DNA of 64,000 nt from Chaetoceros tenuissimus (Eukaryota; Bacillariophyta; Thalassiosirophyceae; Chaetocerotales; Chaetocerotaceae): assembly GCA_021927905.1 (NCBI GenBank), contig BLLK01000047.1, forward strand, positions 2,604,001-2,668,000, read 5' to 3'. Made by a program: the position numbers and the translations under genes. A model generated the notes under the pieces. It was given only the letters and a program-made list of their open reading frames with translations. It ran no database searches and was not told the origin of the DNA. Shown piece by piece: positions 20,526 to 31,916 of the stretch (its first letter is position 1; each line of letters begins with the position of its first letter).

Positions 20526-22239
20526 ATGTCCCAAAGCAAAGCAATGTTGAAGGAGATGAAAGATATTGAAATCGAAAAGGAGGAAGAAAATCACTTAATC
20601 GAATTTGAAGATGAAGAGGAAGATCAAATTTTCTACACAAATGTAAGAAGAGAAAGTTCAACGTCATTGGACAAACAAGACATGGAGGGTATGAATACCA
20701 GTAGACATTCTGGAAAGGACGACGATAATGGAGATGGTGACGACTTGCTCGAGCCATTTCCAGAGAGAAAGTACCCAGAAATCGATCATGATCGAAGACC
20801 TATTGAAGCCGACGTAGACGGTGACGATCCAGATGACTTCATTCTTCGCCCTGGAGACCATGTTTACGTCTGGAAAAGCTTTGGAATGCTTGGGATGCAG
20901 TCATATCAAAAACATGGAATCGTTCTCTCAATTGACCCTGACGATCATACAAACATTTCTATTGTAACATTTTACCACAAGAATCCTCAATTCACAGAGA
21001 AAAGAAATTTATTCCAAAACAGTTTCCGTAAAAGTGGATACAAGGATGATCCTGTTAATACTCAAAAGAGGGAATCCCTCATCGATAGATCTACAGATGA
21101 GAACAATGGACATTCTTCTTCATCAACGTTGAATCCAGGTGAAATAAATAAAGATGCTCGATTCGTTGCGACTGTCAGAACTGAGTCTTTGTATACATTT
21201 CAGCAAGGTTCTCGAGGGCGAATTAGAAAAGTCAAATACAATGCTAATCTTGCAAAACGCCTCTTATCTAGAGGGGGGACTGTTACAAGTTGTTCAGCGG
21301 ATGAGACTCCTCTTGTTCTAGCAAGAGTGAAGTATCTCTTGGAAACTCCTGGTAGACTACCAGAGTTTCATCTCATGGGTGCAAATGGAGAGTGTGCAGC
21401 TGCTTGGTGTAGGATGGGGAGGTGGTGTACGTTGCAAGGTTCATCCATTCTACACATTTTATTTGTAGGTCAAGCTGGCGGAGCTGCTGTTGGAGGAGTC
21501 GTGGCCTCAAACGTATTTGTATGGACTTCGATGCCCGGTTTCTGGGGGTCAGTGGTAAGTACTTTGTCCATTTTAATTAAGTATTGAGCTAACTACCCTG
21601 CTAAAACTCTTTGATCCTAACTTTTCTTATGCTGATTCCCAGGGATACATCTGGTTCGTTCCTGCTACTGTCGCATATCCTTTACTTGTTCCGATCTTAA
21701 TTGGATTTGGCCTAGCATCATTGGTTCCACTAGAAGCTCTTCGTCGCTTTAGAAAGAAATGGGCACAAATTACATCAGAAATGAACAAAGCATTTTGGGC
21801 AAACACTGATGAAGACATCAGAGACTGCTACTTCGCCTCTACCATCAGTGCAGACGATGACTGGACGCAAAAGTTTTTTGGTGAAAAGAGTCATGATGAT
21901 GGTAAGGACGAAGAAGAAAAGGGCAAATATATGCCTCTTGGAGGTGGCGGACAGAAAAACGATGGTACATTCGTTTTTGACAATGATTCTTCAGATGATG
22001 AATTGGACTCGGAATATGGATCACGTTCAAACAACAAATCTCCATCCGATTTTGAGAAGGAATGGAATTTCGACCAACAAAAGTCGGACAGCGCGAAGGA
22101 AAAGTGGAATTCGATGGTGCAGAATATGAGCAAGCCTTTCAGAAAAGAACAAAAGGAAGACTCAATCTTCATCCCCAAAGAAAGTGATGACGCAATCACA
22201 CCTTTGAACAACGACACATCTTATCGTGAGGTCCTGTAA
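20526..22239 (+). CDS. LRAT-domain (NlpC/P60-like) membrane protein
   Basis: Two exons (20526-21554, 21643-22239) give 541 aa. The acidic N-terminus is followed by the LRAT core: LRPGDHVYVW with His130 (YQKHGIV), then, after a disordered insertion, Cys290 in NGECAAAWCRMG. That matches the N-C-E-D-F-A-x-Y-C-K-T-G box of plant LRAT-domain proteins. The downstream GQAGGAAVGG and a hydrophobic span across the splice junction (PATVAYPLLVPILIGFGLASL) form a membrane segment. The C-terminal tail is long, acidic and soluble. LRAT proteins use a Cys/His pair for acyl transfer or lipid hydrolysis; substrate unknown. The large insertion between His and Cys is atypical. The upstream TTG-initiated extension was ignored in favour of the first ATG. 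Confidence 0.8.
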
Positions 22240-22587
22240 TTTTATTTTATATAGCCCAAAAGAACAAACAAACAAGAGCCTCCATCATTTGAAGTTTCAC
22301 CGTATATATCAAATATTTCAAAGGAGCAAAGAAGCTTTTAATGTCAGCTAAATCTATAGGAGTCAATTTTTAAAAATATGTAAAAGACGCAAGACTGGGA
22401 AGGATCCCTCATTATTGGGTTGTCGTCTTTGTCGGATGCTGCACACTCTCCTCTTGTTCCTCTTGTCTGCACCATCATCCATCACCATCACAATTTTTAA
22501 AACGAAAGTGCAATTATTTATTCCGAACCTCTATATATCTCCAAAAGTATACCCAAGTCTACCTTGCCATAAACACGCTGATTACAG
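22240..22587. other. Intergenic, promoter of amino-acid transporter
   Basis: 348 bp between genes on the same strand. It is AT-rich with a pyrimidine-rich block (CTCCTCTTGTTCCTCTTGTC) about 120 bp before the next ATG. Nothing else recognised. Confidence 0.35.
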
Positions 22588-24734
22588 ATGAGCAAGAATG
22601 GAGGTCTACAGTCGGAAGACTTTGATTCGAGTCTTCATGATAGCATAAACATTGAACTAAACGCTACAACTCTGCGTGATCACCTATCAAATGTATCATC
22701 AAGGCCTCCACGTCCCGATTCACCATTTTTCAAACCATCTCGGGTCAAAAAAGCAACTCTCATAAAATCAATATCAACTCCAAATGGAACACATGTTGAA
22801 ACACGAGAAGAAAGGATTCTTCGTAGTCAGAGTGGAGCTACTGATGAATTTGAGAAAAAGTCAAGTGTAATCGGAACCATTGCAAATCTGATCAATTGCA
22901 TCGTTGGCGCGGGCATAGTTGGGATTCCTTATGCACTTAACAAAACAGGTTTACTAACTGGCTTAATTCTCATATTCTCAGTGGCTCTTCTTACAGATAA
23001 ATCTTTGAGATTGCTAATTGAGACAGGAAAACATGCATCGGTACAAAGTTACGAGACTCTGATGGAGGCTGCGTTTGGGAGACCGGGTTTTGTTTTCATT
23101 AGTATAAACATGTTTCTTATGAGTTATGGGGCAATGGTGGCGTATTTGCTTGTATTGAAAGACACAATACCCACAGCTGTCTTTGGAATTCCTGATACAG
23201 ATCACCAGGGCAAGTCATTTGTTCTGCTTGTCAGTTCCCTTGCTATTATTCTACCTTTAGCTATGCAACGTGACATGGCAGATTTAGCAAAGACTTCAAC
23301 ATTATCTGTAGTCTTCGATTTGATAATGGTTGTCATAGTTTCATTATGCTCACCTGTCAAGGAATCATTGGAGTCGATCGGTGGAGTACAAGCTCTTACT
23401 TCTTGGGATTACAACTTTAGACCCTCAACTCTTTTCGTTGGCCTTGGAGTATTATCATTTGCCTTCGTGTGTCAAGATTCTAGTTTTATTATCGCAGGGA
23501 GCTTGAAACGACCAACTAAAGAAAGGTGGGGAACAGTAACTCGTTCGTCTCTCCTAACCTGTGCATTGTTGGCCACTCTGATTGGATTGACAGGTTTTCT
23601 TGGATTTCCAGATGATACACAAGGAAATATTTTGAATAATTTTATCAATTCAGATACGAAAAATAAAATTGCATATGGATTCCTCCCAGTCGAGAAAGCA
23701 ACAACAATAGCTAGAACTCTAGTTGGAATGACGATGTTCACAGTTTACCCATTAGCAAGTTATGTTGCTCGACATGTACTTGTTGTCTTACTGTTTCAAG
23801 GGAGACAAGCTCATGAAGGAGACGATCATACCGTATTGGCACGTAGAGATAGGAGAGTAATTTTGACTCTCGGCTTATATCTCGCTGCTATAGCACCAGC
23901 AATAATGTTCAATGATACAGGGATAGTTCTTGCAATAACAGGTGCTGTAGCTGGATCCTGTTTGAGTTATATCGGTCCTGGAGCAGTATATTTGGGCATC
24001 CATGGACAGTACTTTCTTGAGAATATTGCATGTTGGGACGTGTCCTCATCTGAGCAGGCGTTGCTGATGAACTATCCAACGAAGATAAGACGTCCAGGAA
24101 TGTTAAGCTCTTATTTAGGCAGCGATGACTCAGTTGGACTCATTGCAACAATGTTTACAATGTTTCTCTGGTATTCTTCCCTCATGGTAAGTATGCACAA
24201 ATGCCCTTCGCGGGATGAAATTATTTCGAAAGTAAGTCAACTCAACATTTTCTTCTTTAGCCACTTTGGTGTTTTATTGCAAAGCTTGGAAAAGATAACT
24301 TTGAAAAGCAGCAGATGGAACAATTAGAAAAGAGCCCAGTCCCTAATAGAAGATTAGGTAAAATTATCAATCATTCCAAACAAGGTGGGATCTCACAGAA
24401 AAGCGACAAGCAAGATCAAATATACCCAACATCGCAGCCATTTGTAGCTACTATGCCTCTAAGAAAAGCTCATTCACTTGATAACAAACCTGTAACTTTG
24501 GAGGATCAGCCTTTGTTAGCAAATACGTCGACATTGATCCCACCAAGTGGGCATAATAAAGCAACATACGGAACAAATAGTGATAGTACATACGCTTCTA
24601 CTGATGATGAATTTGTAGAAGATGATCCACAAGATGGTACACCAAGTGTTGCCGATTATTTATTGGCAATATCCTATATTTTACTCGGTATCATTGCCCT
24701 ATGCGCTGGATTAGTGTCAATTACTCAACCTTGA
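22588..24734 (+). CDS. Amino-acid/auxin permease family (SLC38/AVT-like) transporter
   Basis: Two exons (22588-24186, 24261-24734; 74-bp intron, GTAAGT donor) give 690 aa. About 90 disordered cytosolic residues precede the first helix, which has the family signature IANLINCIVGAGIVGIPYAL. Ten or eleven membrane helices follow, including LAIILPLAMQRDMADLAKTS and FVGLGVLSFAFVCQDSSFI. After the splice comes a hydrophilic loop of about 100 residues and a last helix (YLLAISYILLGIIALCAGLV). AAAP members move neutral or cationic amino acids with H+ or Na+, often at vacuole or lysosome membranes. The long soluble termini suggest regulation by phosphorylation (inference). Substrate unassigned. Confidence 0.9.
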
Positions 24735-24792
24735 TTTTTATTATAAATTCAATTTTCTGCCTGAGTATTTAAATCCTATATGGCTTGTAGTG

Positions 24793-25194
24793 TTATCCGT
24801 GCGTACGTGGTCCCACAGCTCTCTTCTTTTGAGTATCTTTTATGGCATTCTCTAGATCGTTTTTGATTAGATTGCCATCCTTCTTCACTTCATTATTTTT
24901 CCACGAATTGAAATCCATATTGCTCAAATCTTGACCAAAAGAACTAAGAGGATCGGTGTCTTTGATATTCTTATTGTCGTTCACAAAGTTGCTCTGTTCT
25001 GGCTCCTTTGCATGACTAGAAATAGGAAATGAAAAGATCCCCAATATCGTAGCAAGAGCATATCTTCTACTTTGGTCGACATAGGTGCAGTTATTGATAT
25101 CTTTTGAAGAAGATGACTTGATTGGTGCTCTGGTATGAGATACCCAGGCATGACTTCTCGCCAAAAGAGCAACTGCAAGTATAGAATACTTCAT
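24793..25194 (-). CDS. Small predicted thylakoid-lumen protein
   Basis: Single-exon, 133 aa. The presequence looks tripartite. An ER-type signal (MKYSILAVALLARSHAW) is followed by a Ser/Lys-rich transit stretch. A second, twin-arginine signal (RRYALATILGIFSFPISSHA) then ends in an Ala-x-Ala-like site, which indicates the Tat route into the thylakoid lumen. The mature part is only about 70 residues, charged, without Cys, and ends KKRAVGPRTHG. Small extrinsic photosystem subunits have this design, but I cannot assign it to a known subunit. Confidence 0.75.
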   Translation of the reverse strand: MKYSILAVALLARSHAWVSHTRAPIKSSSSKDINNCTYVDQSRRYALATILGIFSFPISSHAKEPEQSNFVNDNKNIKDTDPLSSFGQDLSNMDFNSWKNNEVKKDGNLIKNDLENAIKDTQKKRAVGPRTHG

Positions 25195-25486
25195 GAGGCT
25201 GTTATTTGTTGACTCGTAGTCCCTCTCTTCGTTATCAGGGCAAGTTTTGTTTACTTATGTATCTCTTGAAAAGTACATAGTCTGTCACTGTCCTTACACT
25301 AGAGAAAAGGTTTTCCAAAAGATACACAACAATACTACCTGTAACACTTTTTACGACAGGCCACCTAAAAATCTTTTTAGCTAAAATAGCATAGCATACA
25401 AAATTGAAATGTTGATTTAGATATGGCATTGATCTTAAAATGGAAAATATGTCACATGAAATATTTATCAAATTTGACAAATCTCA

Positions 25487-27040
25487 TCAACAAACACCAC
25501 ATGTAATGGGACAATTCGACCGAACCACATTTTTCTTGCATCTCTTGAATGTGTTTGCGTTTGCTGCCCATCGACAAGTTCTTTGCTTTCCATTTGATAA
25601 TGAAAATGCGTCGCTGGTATCGAAGCACTTACAACCGTTTTTACATGTAACCGGACAATTCCGGCTTCCTGCACTGCCATGTTTATCACAACGGACATTG
25701 GTCTTCCATGAGATGAACTTACAAGTTTTCATTTTATTTCCATAGCTAAAGCGACTTGCAACATCTTGACATGAGTCGTCTGGAGATACCGATGTTGGAC
25801 TTGGAACTGGTGGTGCAGATTCTGTTTGACAAACATTTTGGCCAATAGCGGACCAACACTCTCCTTCATCCCATTGGCAGCAATCATTATTAATACCAAT
25901 TGATAGGCATGTGCTTTGTGAATATCCGTGATTTTCGCACGCCTCTTCGCCATTGATATCTCCTGTTGGAGGGGTTGGGCTAGGGATCAACGAAGTTGGG
26001 GGCGAAGGCGTTATTGGTGAAAGACTTGGTGAGGGCGGAGTAGGTGATGGAGGAGTAGGAGTTTGAGAATATGTACAGACATTGTTGCTCCCACCAAGAA
26101 CACCACAACCAGCACCATCCAAGGCGCAACCATTGGGACATGTTTGAGAAGAGGGATTATATGTGGCAGTTGCACCTGTAGATTGCCTGCCACTACCAGG
26201 CAAAACACCAATCGGGGACATTAACTTCATACTTGTGACATTGTCTCTCAACAGATTATAAAACTGTGGCAAACTGCTGTTGATTTCGCTTGCAGTTGGA
26301 AGTTTCCACTCATTGCTGATGTCATCTCTATTTGCTTCTTGTCCGCCTAACATTGATGTTATACCCCAATAAATGAATTCCGCCACCATACATTCGTAAT
26401 CACATGTCTGGTCATCATATGTATAGTAGGCAGAAGTTGGATAAGCTGATGGAACAGTAGTAAAATGTCCTCCACGAGCCATGTCCATTTGTACTTGTAA
26501 AGTACTTCGATTACTTCCATTACCATTGTAACATTCACCAAAATCACTGTTGTAAACTCTCGAGACTCCAAACTGCGTGATAACATGGATGATTTCCTCC
26601 AGTGCTGCATCACGACAAGAAGCAGTTTCAGAAGATCCACTGCACTCGGGTCTTGTTTCATCCAAGAAAAGCGGTTGTCCATGGAAATCGTTTGTATAAA
26701 AATTTGTACTACTTTCATTTATCATCAATCCCATCCCAGCCTTACTTTCTCGAATTGACTTGACAACATCGATATCATCTGCACATCCGTCCTGGTTATT
26801 ATCGATAAACTGTGCCATTACGTTACACGCATGCTTGAATTTAACTTGATCAAAACCAGATACAGCGAATATAGGTATACCGAATGGAGCACAATACTGC
26901 GTAAAATGATTACTCATTCCCGAGAAAATAGATGGAATAGCTGTAGATGGATCATTTGGGTATGACGCTGCATTGATGGCATGGAAGTAATGCGAGCAAT
27001 AAGATAGGAGAGTTATTGCTAATCTGTTTATGTGTCTCAT
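25487..27040 (-). CDS. Secreted protein with Pro-rich linker and ShK-like Cys domains
   Basis: Single-exon, 517 aa from the ATG at 27040. A signal peptide (RLAITLLSYCSHYFHAINA) leads to a globular domain of about 270 residues containing FIDNNQDGCADD, a Ca-binding-like Asp/Asn loop, and ALEEIIHVITQFG, reminiscent of a metallopeptidase helix but lacking HExxH. Next come a short Cys-rich patch, a Pro/Ser/Thr linker (PTPPSPTPPSPSLSP) and a Cys-rich segment (CCQWDEGECW). Two ShK/PLAC-like six-cysteine units end the protein (CKFISWKTNVRC...CPVTCKNGC and CRWAANANTFKRC...CPITCGVC). A cell-surface or extracellular role is likely; enzyme activity cannot be claimed. Confidence 0.85.
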   Translation of the reverse strand: MRHINRLAITLLSYCSHYFHAINAASYPNDPSTAIPSIFSGMSNHFTQYCAPFGIPIFAVSGFDQVKFKHACNVMAQFIDNNQDGCADDIDVVKSIRESKAGMGLMINESSTNFYTNDFHGQPLFLDETRPECSGSSETASCRDAALEEIIHVITQFGVSRVYNSDFGECYNGNGSNRSTLQVQMDMARGGHFTTVPSAYPTSAYYTYDDQTCDYECMVAEFIYWGITSMLGGQEANRDDISNEWKLPTASEINSSLPQFYNLLRDNVTSMKLMSPIGVLPGSGRQSTGATATYNPSSQTCPNGCALDGAGCGVLGGSNNVCTYSQTPTPPSPTPPSPSLSPITPSPPTSLIPSPTPPTGDINGEEACENHGYSQSTCLSIGINNDCCQWDEGECWSAIGQNVCQTESAPPVPSPTSVSPDDSCQDVASRFSYGNKMKTCKFISWKTNVRCDKHGSAGSRNCPVTCKNGCKCFDTSDAFSLSNGKQRTCRWAANANTFKRCKKNVVRSNCPITCGVC

Positions 27041-28427
27041 TATTTGGAAATGAACTAGAAGTGGTTTTATGAGAGAATGAGAAGTTTTGGAAAGATTGAT
27101 GTTCGAGATGGAGAGCTTTTTATTCCAAAGTTGCAATCAATCGTTCAAAAATTAGAACGCAAAATAGACATGTCATCTAGCTAAATACAGGGTGTTTAGT
27201 TCAAAGATGTTGTTGTGAACTACATATGGAAGAAGAACGGTGTAAAATTACACCCGTCCATTGACATGGCTAAATGACTATGATCTGAAGCAACAAAGTA
27301 GGACGGCAAGATTTTCTTCAACAGCCATCAGCCATCAGAGCACCATCTTACCATCTTCCATCTCCATATCTCTTCGATAATGTTGTTTCGCTATCATCAC
27401 TTGGTTGTTTCAAATAAAACTAAATCAACCTGACGATGATCATAGGTAGTTCGATGCAAAGAACTCCTCTTTTCCATTGAAGCTCAACAAACGAGAGCGC
27501 CGAACCATTCTCCAGCCATGCTACAAGCTAGCTACTCATAGTAGGAGAGATGAGGAGTGAGCAGAGGGATGTGTCCTAGTAGAACTCAGTAGTTGATACT
27601 CTTAGACAAACAAGAACACTAGTTGATGGAGTAGGATAGCCAGCTGTGGTGTCAATCAATTAAAGAGTATTTTTTGTATCAGGTTGTCATGGAGTTGTGA
27701 TCCTACAAGGAAAGAGAATAGTGGTTGGTGATGCACTCGTACATCCGAATGCTGCGTACTTTCATTCCAGAAGTTACCCCCAAAATTTATCCGTATTGGG
27801 AGCGATCTTCAATAAACTTCCCTTCTATTCTTTGAATAATTGCTAAGCTGCTGTGAGCGAGTATTTTGAATAGAATTTGAGTGGGATACTAACGAAGTAG
27901 TCTATCTTTCCAAAAATGGCAGATATTAGACTGCGCAGCAGCTATACTATGTAAAATTCGTGCGAGAAGTATGAATGCTGATGACATGCATGACAATACG
28001 GACCGAAAGTCTACAAAGAGGATGAAGTTCTCAAGAGATCAAATAGAACAGAGTGCTAAATTTTATTTATAAAAGATTTATTTTACAACTTTGTAATGTT
28101 GTTTGGACTTACTTCAATTTTATTTGATCAATCTATTGATATACGAATTAACATGGTACTTCCATCATCTTCTTCATTCATCGGCACATTTTTCTTCGTT
28201 TAAGCGACGAATTGATTAAGTGTTTTAACGTTGCATAAATTTATTAACAGTCAGATCCATATCTCAACGATAATCTCTTAGATCCATATCTCAACGATAA
28301 GCTCTCATTCGGGAAATAAATCTGGAATATTCCCTATTTGCGAAACCAATGTTTGGACGATAATCTCTTAACCCATTGTGAAAATTTTGGATCCAATATG
28401 AGATTGATTTATTGGAACAAGAGTCGA
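27041..28427. other. Long intergenic region, no gene seen
   Basis: 1387 bp without a credible coding frame. It contains a near-palindrome GGTGTAAAATTACACC (27239-27254), scattered AGCTAGCTA and TACTAG motifs near 27525-27600, and a 27-bp tandem pair at 28253-28306. No tRNA-like cloverleaf was found by eye. A non-coding RNA or long promoter cannot be excluded. Confidence 0.45.
28253..28306. repeat. 27-bp tandem repeat, two copies
   Basis: AGATCCATATCTCAACGATA starts copies at 28253 and 28280; each unit is 27 bp and they differ at two positions. A partial third copy of the end (ACGATAATCTCTTA) recurs about 50 bp further on. It lies about 120 bp beyond the stop of the convergent gene at 28428. 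Confidence 0.75.
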
Positions 28428-28880
28428 TCATGGCACTAGATACTGGCTGATAATACGAGCAACAAAATTGTCGCCTCCAGCTTCGTATCTTAAATATTGA
28501 TCATTCATCTCGCGGTTGCCCAGTGTCCATCCTCTTCTATCGGGCTGCTGCTGAACCATATCTATAGTATGATTTCCAGTGCCACAATCTTCTTCTTTAA
28601 AATGCAGTATTTGTAATGGTAGTAACCTAGCTGCGTCCCCAACTAATAAAGTGACTCTAACATCACTTTCAGTATCGTCATCATCTGTTTCATCAGCAGT
28701 TTCTTCATCTGATTCCTCTTCATCTCCGCTGCTATTGTCATCACCTCTAGCTTCCTCTAAAAGGGGTGGCATTTGATCATCAGATTCATCACGATCTTCT
28801 TCCTCGTCATCGCCTTCCTGCCTATCCTCGTCGTTAGTAGCACTACTCATCGATGGATTGTTGCTGGTTTTTCTTGACAT
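28428..28880 (-). CDS. Small acidic protein of unknown function
   Basis: Single-exon, 150 aa. The first 75 residues are almost all Asp, Glu, Ser and Arg. The second half could fold: DVRVTLLVGDAARLLPLQILHF, then GNHTIDMVQQQPDRRGWTLGNREMND, ending in ISQYLVP. There is no targeting peptide. Acidic tails of this sort occur in chromatin and RNA-binding factors, but nothing here proves it. Confidence 0.6.
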   Translation of the reverse strand: MSRKTSNNPSMSSATNDEDRQEGDDEEEDRDESDDQMPPLLEEARGDDNSSGDEEESDEETADETDDDDTESDVRVTLLVGDAARLLPLQILHFKEEDCGTGNHTIDMVQQQPDRRGWTLGNREMNDQYLRYEAGGDNFVARIISQYLVP

Positions 28881-29115
28881 GGTTCCATGATTTATGTTGG
28901 GTAGCTATAGATGTTTGTCGAAGCCGTAAATGTAAGTATTTCCGAAATGGGTGTTGATTTACACCCAGTCTCAATAACCTACCGTTGGAAAACGCTAGGT
29001 TTACACCCGAATTTCGTATATCTAGCAGTATCAATGGCTTTACTTTCATTCAATACACACCAAAAAGTTTTGTACAGAAGTCTCTTATCATTTATTATTG
29101 TTAAGTGCAATCAAT

Positions 29116-29952
29116 CTACACAGGCTTCATGATAAATTCGCCACAATAACGGAATTGAGCCAAGATGCCTCCTGCATTGAATATTCCCCAGAAGCCTCCT
29201 GGCGGTTCGATGTCTTTCTTTAATGTTACAGTACCATCATCAAGAAAAATTTCACCACTTCTTCTATCTTTCTCAATTCGTGTCTGGAAATAGAATCTGG
29301 TTGGTTTTTTCGAAAAGTTTGGATCTGACGACGGTAGCATTACATCCGCAGAAAATAAGAGATACTTCTCGTCATCTTCTCTGGAGATTTCCTCGTCCCA
29401 TCCCCAAAACTTTCCAAATTTCAGTTTGCCTTCGCTGGAAGAGTCTCCATCAGGTATAACATTAGTGTATCCATCTTCTGAAAGCTGAATCTTCACTTTA
29501 CCAGAATAAATGACTGGCTTTGAGGAAGAAGAATCGTCCTCTTTGTCACGATTTATTGCGTCAGATGCAAATCTGTATGAAAGCTGCCATTCCGAGTTCT
29601 TAATATCTTTGTACATCTTCTTTGGAGTTATTTCAAATTCTTCCTTGATATTCTTGGAATCCCCCCTTTTGCTACGTAGGTTACTTTCCAATTCCTCGGC
29701 TTCTTGTCGTAGACGCTTTGCTTTGTCGAGTAAATCATTTTTCTCCTCTTCTGCCATACAGAGAATAGTTCTTCTCGATGAAGTAGACATTCCAGACTTT
29801 GCTGAATTTAAGCGTTTGTTCTCAAAACTGTTGATGCAACTTCCAAAAGACATACATTTGTATTTATTGTGAATTAGTGAAAAAGATTCTGATCCAACCA
29901 GTAAGGCGACCAGCAAAAAAATCCTAGAGTAAATCATTTTCGTTCGATTCAT
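29116..29952 (-). CDS. Plastid-targeted protein of unknown function
   Basis: 278 aa from the ATG at 29952; an upstream TTG extension was ignored. A signal peptide (IFLLVALLVGSESFSLI) with Phe just after the cleavage site is followed by a Ser/Arg/Lys transit region. A short coiled coil (KNDLLDKAKRLRQEAEELESN) leads into a compact beta-rich domain of about 170 residues (WQLSYRFASDA, KVKIQLSEDGYTNV, YLLFSADVMLP, TRFYFQTRIEKD). The end is strikingly conserved-looking: PPGGFWGIFNAGGILAQFRY, then CGEFIMKP. I believe this ending recurs in algal plastid proteins but cannot name the family. Confidence 0.78.
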   Translation of the reverse strand: MNRTKMIYSRIFLLVALLVGSESFSLIHNKYKCMSFGSCINSFENKRLNSAKSGMSTSSRRTILCMAEEEKNDLLDKAKRLRQEAEELESNLRSKRGDSKNIKEEFEITPKKMYKDIKNSEWQLSYRFASDAINRDKEDDSSSSKPVIYSGKVKIQLSEDGYTNVIPDGDSSSEGKLKFGKFWGWDEEISREDDEKYLLFSADVMLPSSDPNFSKKPTRFYFQTRIEKDRRSGEIFLDDGTVTLKKDIEPPGGFWGIFNAGGILAQFRYCGEFIMKPV

Positions 29953-30359
29953 CACTTCAATCCTACTTTCTTCTATGTTCTTTGCACTGTTCAAATGGTC
30001 ACTAGGGAGCTTTTGACCTTGTCAATGGTATACACTCTTTCTATTTCTACGGACAAGAGTGAAAGGTAAAACAAATGTAAGAAATGCATTCCTCTATGAG
30101 TGGTACCTTACGTACGTACGTGACTATACCAAATTCGGTTCCAATCTCTTTTTCCTTTCCCTTTGGATCTTTCGTCGTAGTTATGCAACTACGATGCAAC
30201 TATCTCGTACAAACGAGAACTCAAGTCTCAAGTGCATTCACAACATTCAGCATTCATTTCTCATTTCCGACTTTCGACTTGGTCGGTACCTGGTACTCTA
30301 GACATAGTTTTTATAGCTACTTTCAGAATCAGAATAGTACTCGTACAACAAAAGGTAGA
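29953..30359. promoter_or_regulatory. Divergent promoter between two plastid-protein genes
   Basis: 407 bp. ACGTACGTACG at 30110-30120 is a run of overlapping GTACGTAC palindromes. An open plus-strand frame from 30084 is continuous with the flavoenzyme gene, so a longer N-terminus is formally possible, but the signal peptide at 30360 argues against it. Confidence 0.4.
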
Positions 30360-31904
30360 ATGAAAGGAAGTTGTTCAATGTTGTATTACCGATGTATAGG
30401 AGCGGCTCTGCTCTTCTTTCCAGTAGTTGTTCATACATTCGCATCACCCTCTCCAACCTCTGCTTCCAAATCATATGACTTGGTTGTAATAGGTGGAGGA
30501 AGTGCAGGATTAACTGCTGCAAAATTTGCAGCTACATTTGGAAAATCAGCTTGCATCATTGAAAAGGATCGAATGGGAGGAGACTGTACGTGGACAGGTT
30601 GTGTCCCTTCGAAATCTATCTTAGCATCGGCCAAGGCTGCACAGGCGGTTAAGAAAGCATCGGACTTTGGAATCGAAGTTGGATCTGTAAAGGTAGATTT
30701 AAAAGCTGTGAAAAGACGCATTGATGATAATATTCAGCATATATATGATGAAGATGATTCACCAGAAGCACTGAAGAAACTCGGAGTTGATGTTTTACAA
30801 GGAGTTGCGAAATTTGATGATGCAAAAAAGCTCAGAGTGTTTGCGTCAAGTGGTAGCGAAGATGGATTCATCGAAGTAAGTGCAAACGACGGAATACTAA
30901 TTGCTACAGGAGCAAAACCACGACTACCCTCAATCAGTGGGATTCAGAATGTGAACTTTATCACATATGAACAGGCATTCAGCCTTGATACGTGTCCTTC
31001 AAAAATGACTGTCATTGGTTGTGGACCGATTGGTTGTGAGTTGGCGCAAGCCTATTCGCGTCTTGGTGCAGACGTGACAGTTATTGCCCCAATTTGCTTA
31101 CCCGGAGAAGAGCCAGAGGCTAATGATGTTGTACAGAGTGTGTTCGAAGCCGAAGGAATTAAGTATGTAAAGGGATTCGTAACAGAAGTAGAAAAGAATG
31201 GCGAAGGTCATTCCGTCAGTTGTAGTGGAGGGGAAACTATCGAAGGTGATTTGCTTCTTGTAGCTACTGGAAGGGTACCAACTGTGAAAGGTATGGACAT
31301 TGAAAAAATTGGAGTTGAATTGAATGAGGGAGGGGGAATCAAAGTTGACCCGACCCTGCAGACATCAGTAAAAGGGCTTTATGCTGCAGGAGATTGTACT
31401 GGTGATCGCCAGTTCACTCATTATGCAGGTTATCAAGGAGCCGTTGGAGCGAGAAATATTTTGCTGCCACTTACAGATCCTGGGGTCATCACACATGTTC
31501 CTGGTACAACTTTTTTTGACCCTGAAATTGCTTCAGTAGGTCTCACCGAAAAAGAGGCAATAGAGGAATTTGGAGAAAAGAAGATTTCGGTTGCATTTAA
31601 GCGAATTGATGAAACTGATCGTGGTATTTGCGAAGGAAATAAATATGGATTTATCAAAATTATTTACAAAAAGAGAGGCTACAAGATTCTTGGTGCAACT
31701 ATTGCGTCACCAGTGGCAGGAGAGCTTATAGCTGAAATATCAGTTGCCATGAAAACTGGTTTATCTTTTGATATGTTAGCAACCGTTATGCATACATATC
31801 CAAGTCATGGCTTTGCTCTTCAAGCCATGGCTGCAGAGGTTTACTATGACAAATTGGTCAAATCCAAACCCATCCTCAATTTCTTGAAATGGCTTGGTCT
31901 GTAA
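30360..31904 (+). CDS. Mercuric-reductase-like pyridine nucleotide-disulfide oxidoreductase
   Basis: Single-exon, 514 aa from the ATG at 30360. A signal peptide (CIGAALLFFPVVVHTFASP) with Phe near the cut site suggests secretory entry, probably to the plastid. The FAD motif is VVIGGGSAGLTAAK. The redox-active pair is CTWTGC in GGDCTWTGCVPSK, followed by the NAD(P) motif VIGCGPIGCELAQAYSRLG, the second FAD motif GLYAAGDCTG, and a dimerisation domain with HTYPSHGFALQ. It has no C-terminal Cys-Cys pair and no HMA domain, so true mercuric reduction is unproven. Such proteins are often annotated as mercuric or dihydrolipoamide/glutathione reductase-like. Confidence 0.9.
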   Translation: MKGSCSMLYYRCIGAALLFFPVVVHTFASPSPTSASKSYDLVVIGGGSAGLTAAKFAATFGKSACIIEKDRMGGDCTWTGCVPSKSILASAKAAQAVKKASDFGIEVGSVKVDLKAVKRRIDDNIQHIYDEDDSPEALKKLGVDVLQGVAKFDDAKKLRVFASSGSEDGFIEVSANDGILIATGAKPRLPSISGIQNVNFITYEQAFSLDTCPSKMTVIGCGPIGCELAQAYSRLGADVTVIAPICLPGEEPEANDVVQSVFEAEGIKYVKGFVTEVEKNGEGHSVSCSGGETIEGDLLLVATGRVPTVKGMDIEKIGVELNEGGGIKVDPTLQTSVKGLYAAGDCTGDRQFTHYAGYQGAVGARNILLPLTDPGVITHVPGTTFFDPEIASVGLTEKEAIEEFGEKKISVAFKRIDETDRGICEGNKYGFIKIIYKKRGYKILGATIASPVAGELIAEISVAMKTGLSFDMLATVMHTYPSHGFALQAMAAEVYYDKLVKSKPILNFLKWLGL

Positions 31905-31916
31905 TTCTATAAATAT

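Noticed and set aside
25487-27040. Metallopeptidase assignment for the ShK protein
   Set aside because: The candidate helix reads EEIIHV, without HExxH or another clear zinc ligand set.
27041-28427. tRNA, snRNA or CRISPR array in the longest gene-free stretch
   Set aside because: No cloverleaf, no box motifs and only a two-copy tandem repeat were found by eye.
30084-30359. 92-residue N-terminal extension of the mercuric-reductase-like protein
   Set aside because: Composition is promoter-like, and the ATG at 30360 is directly followed by a good signal peptide.
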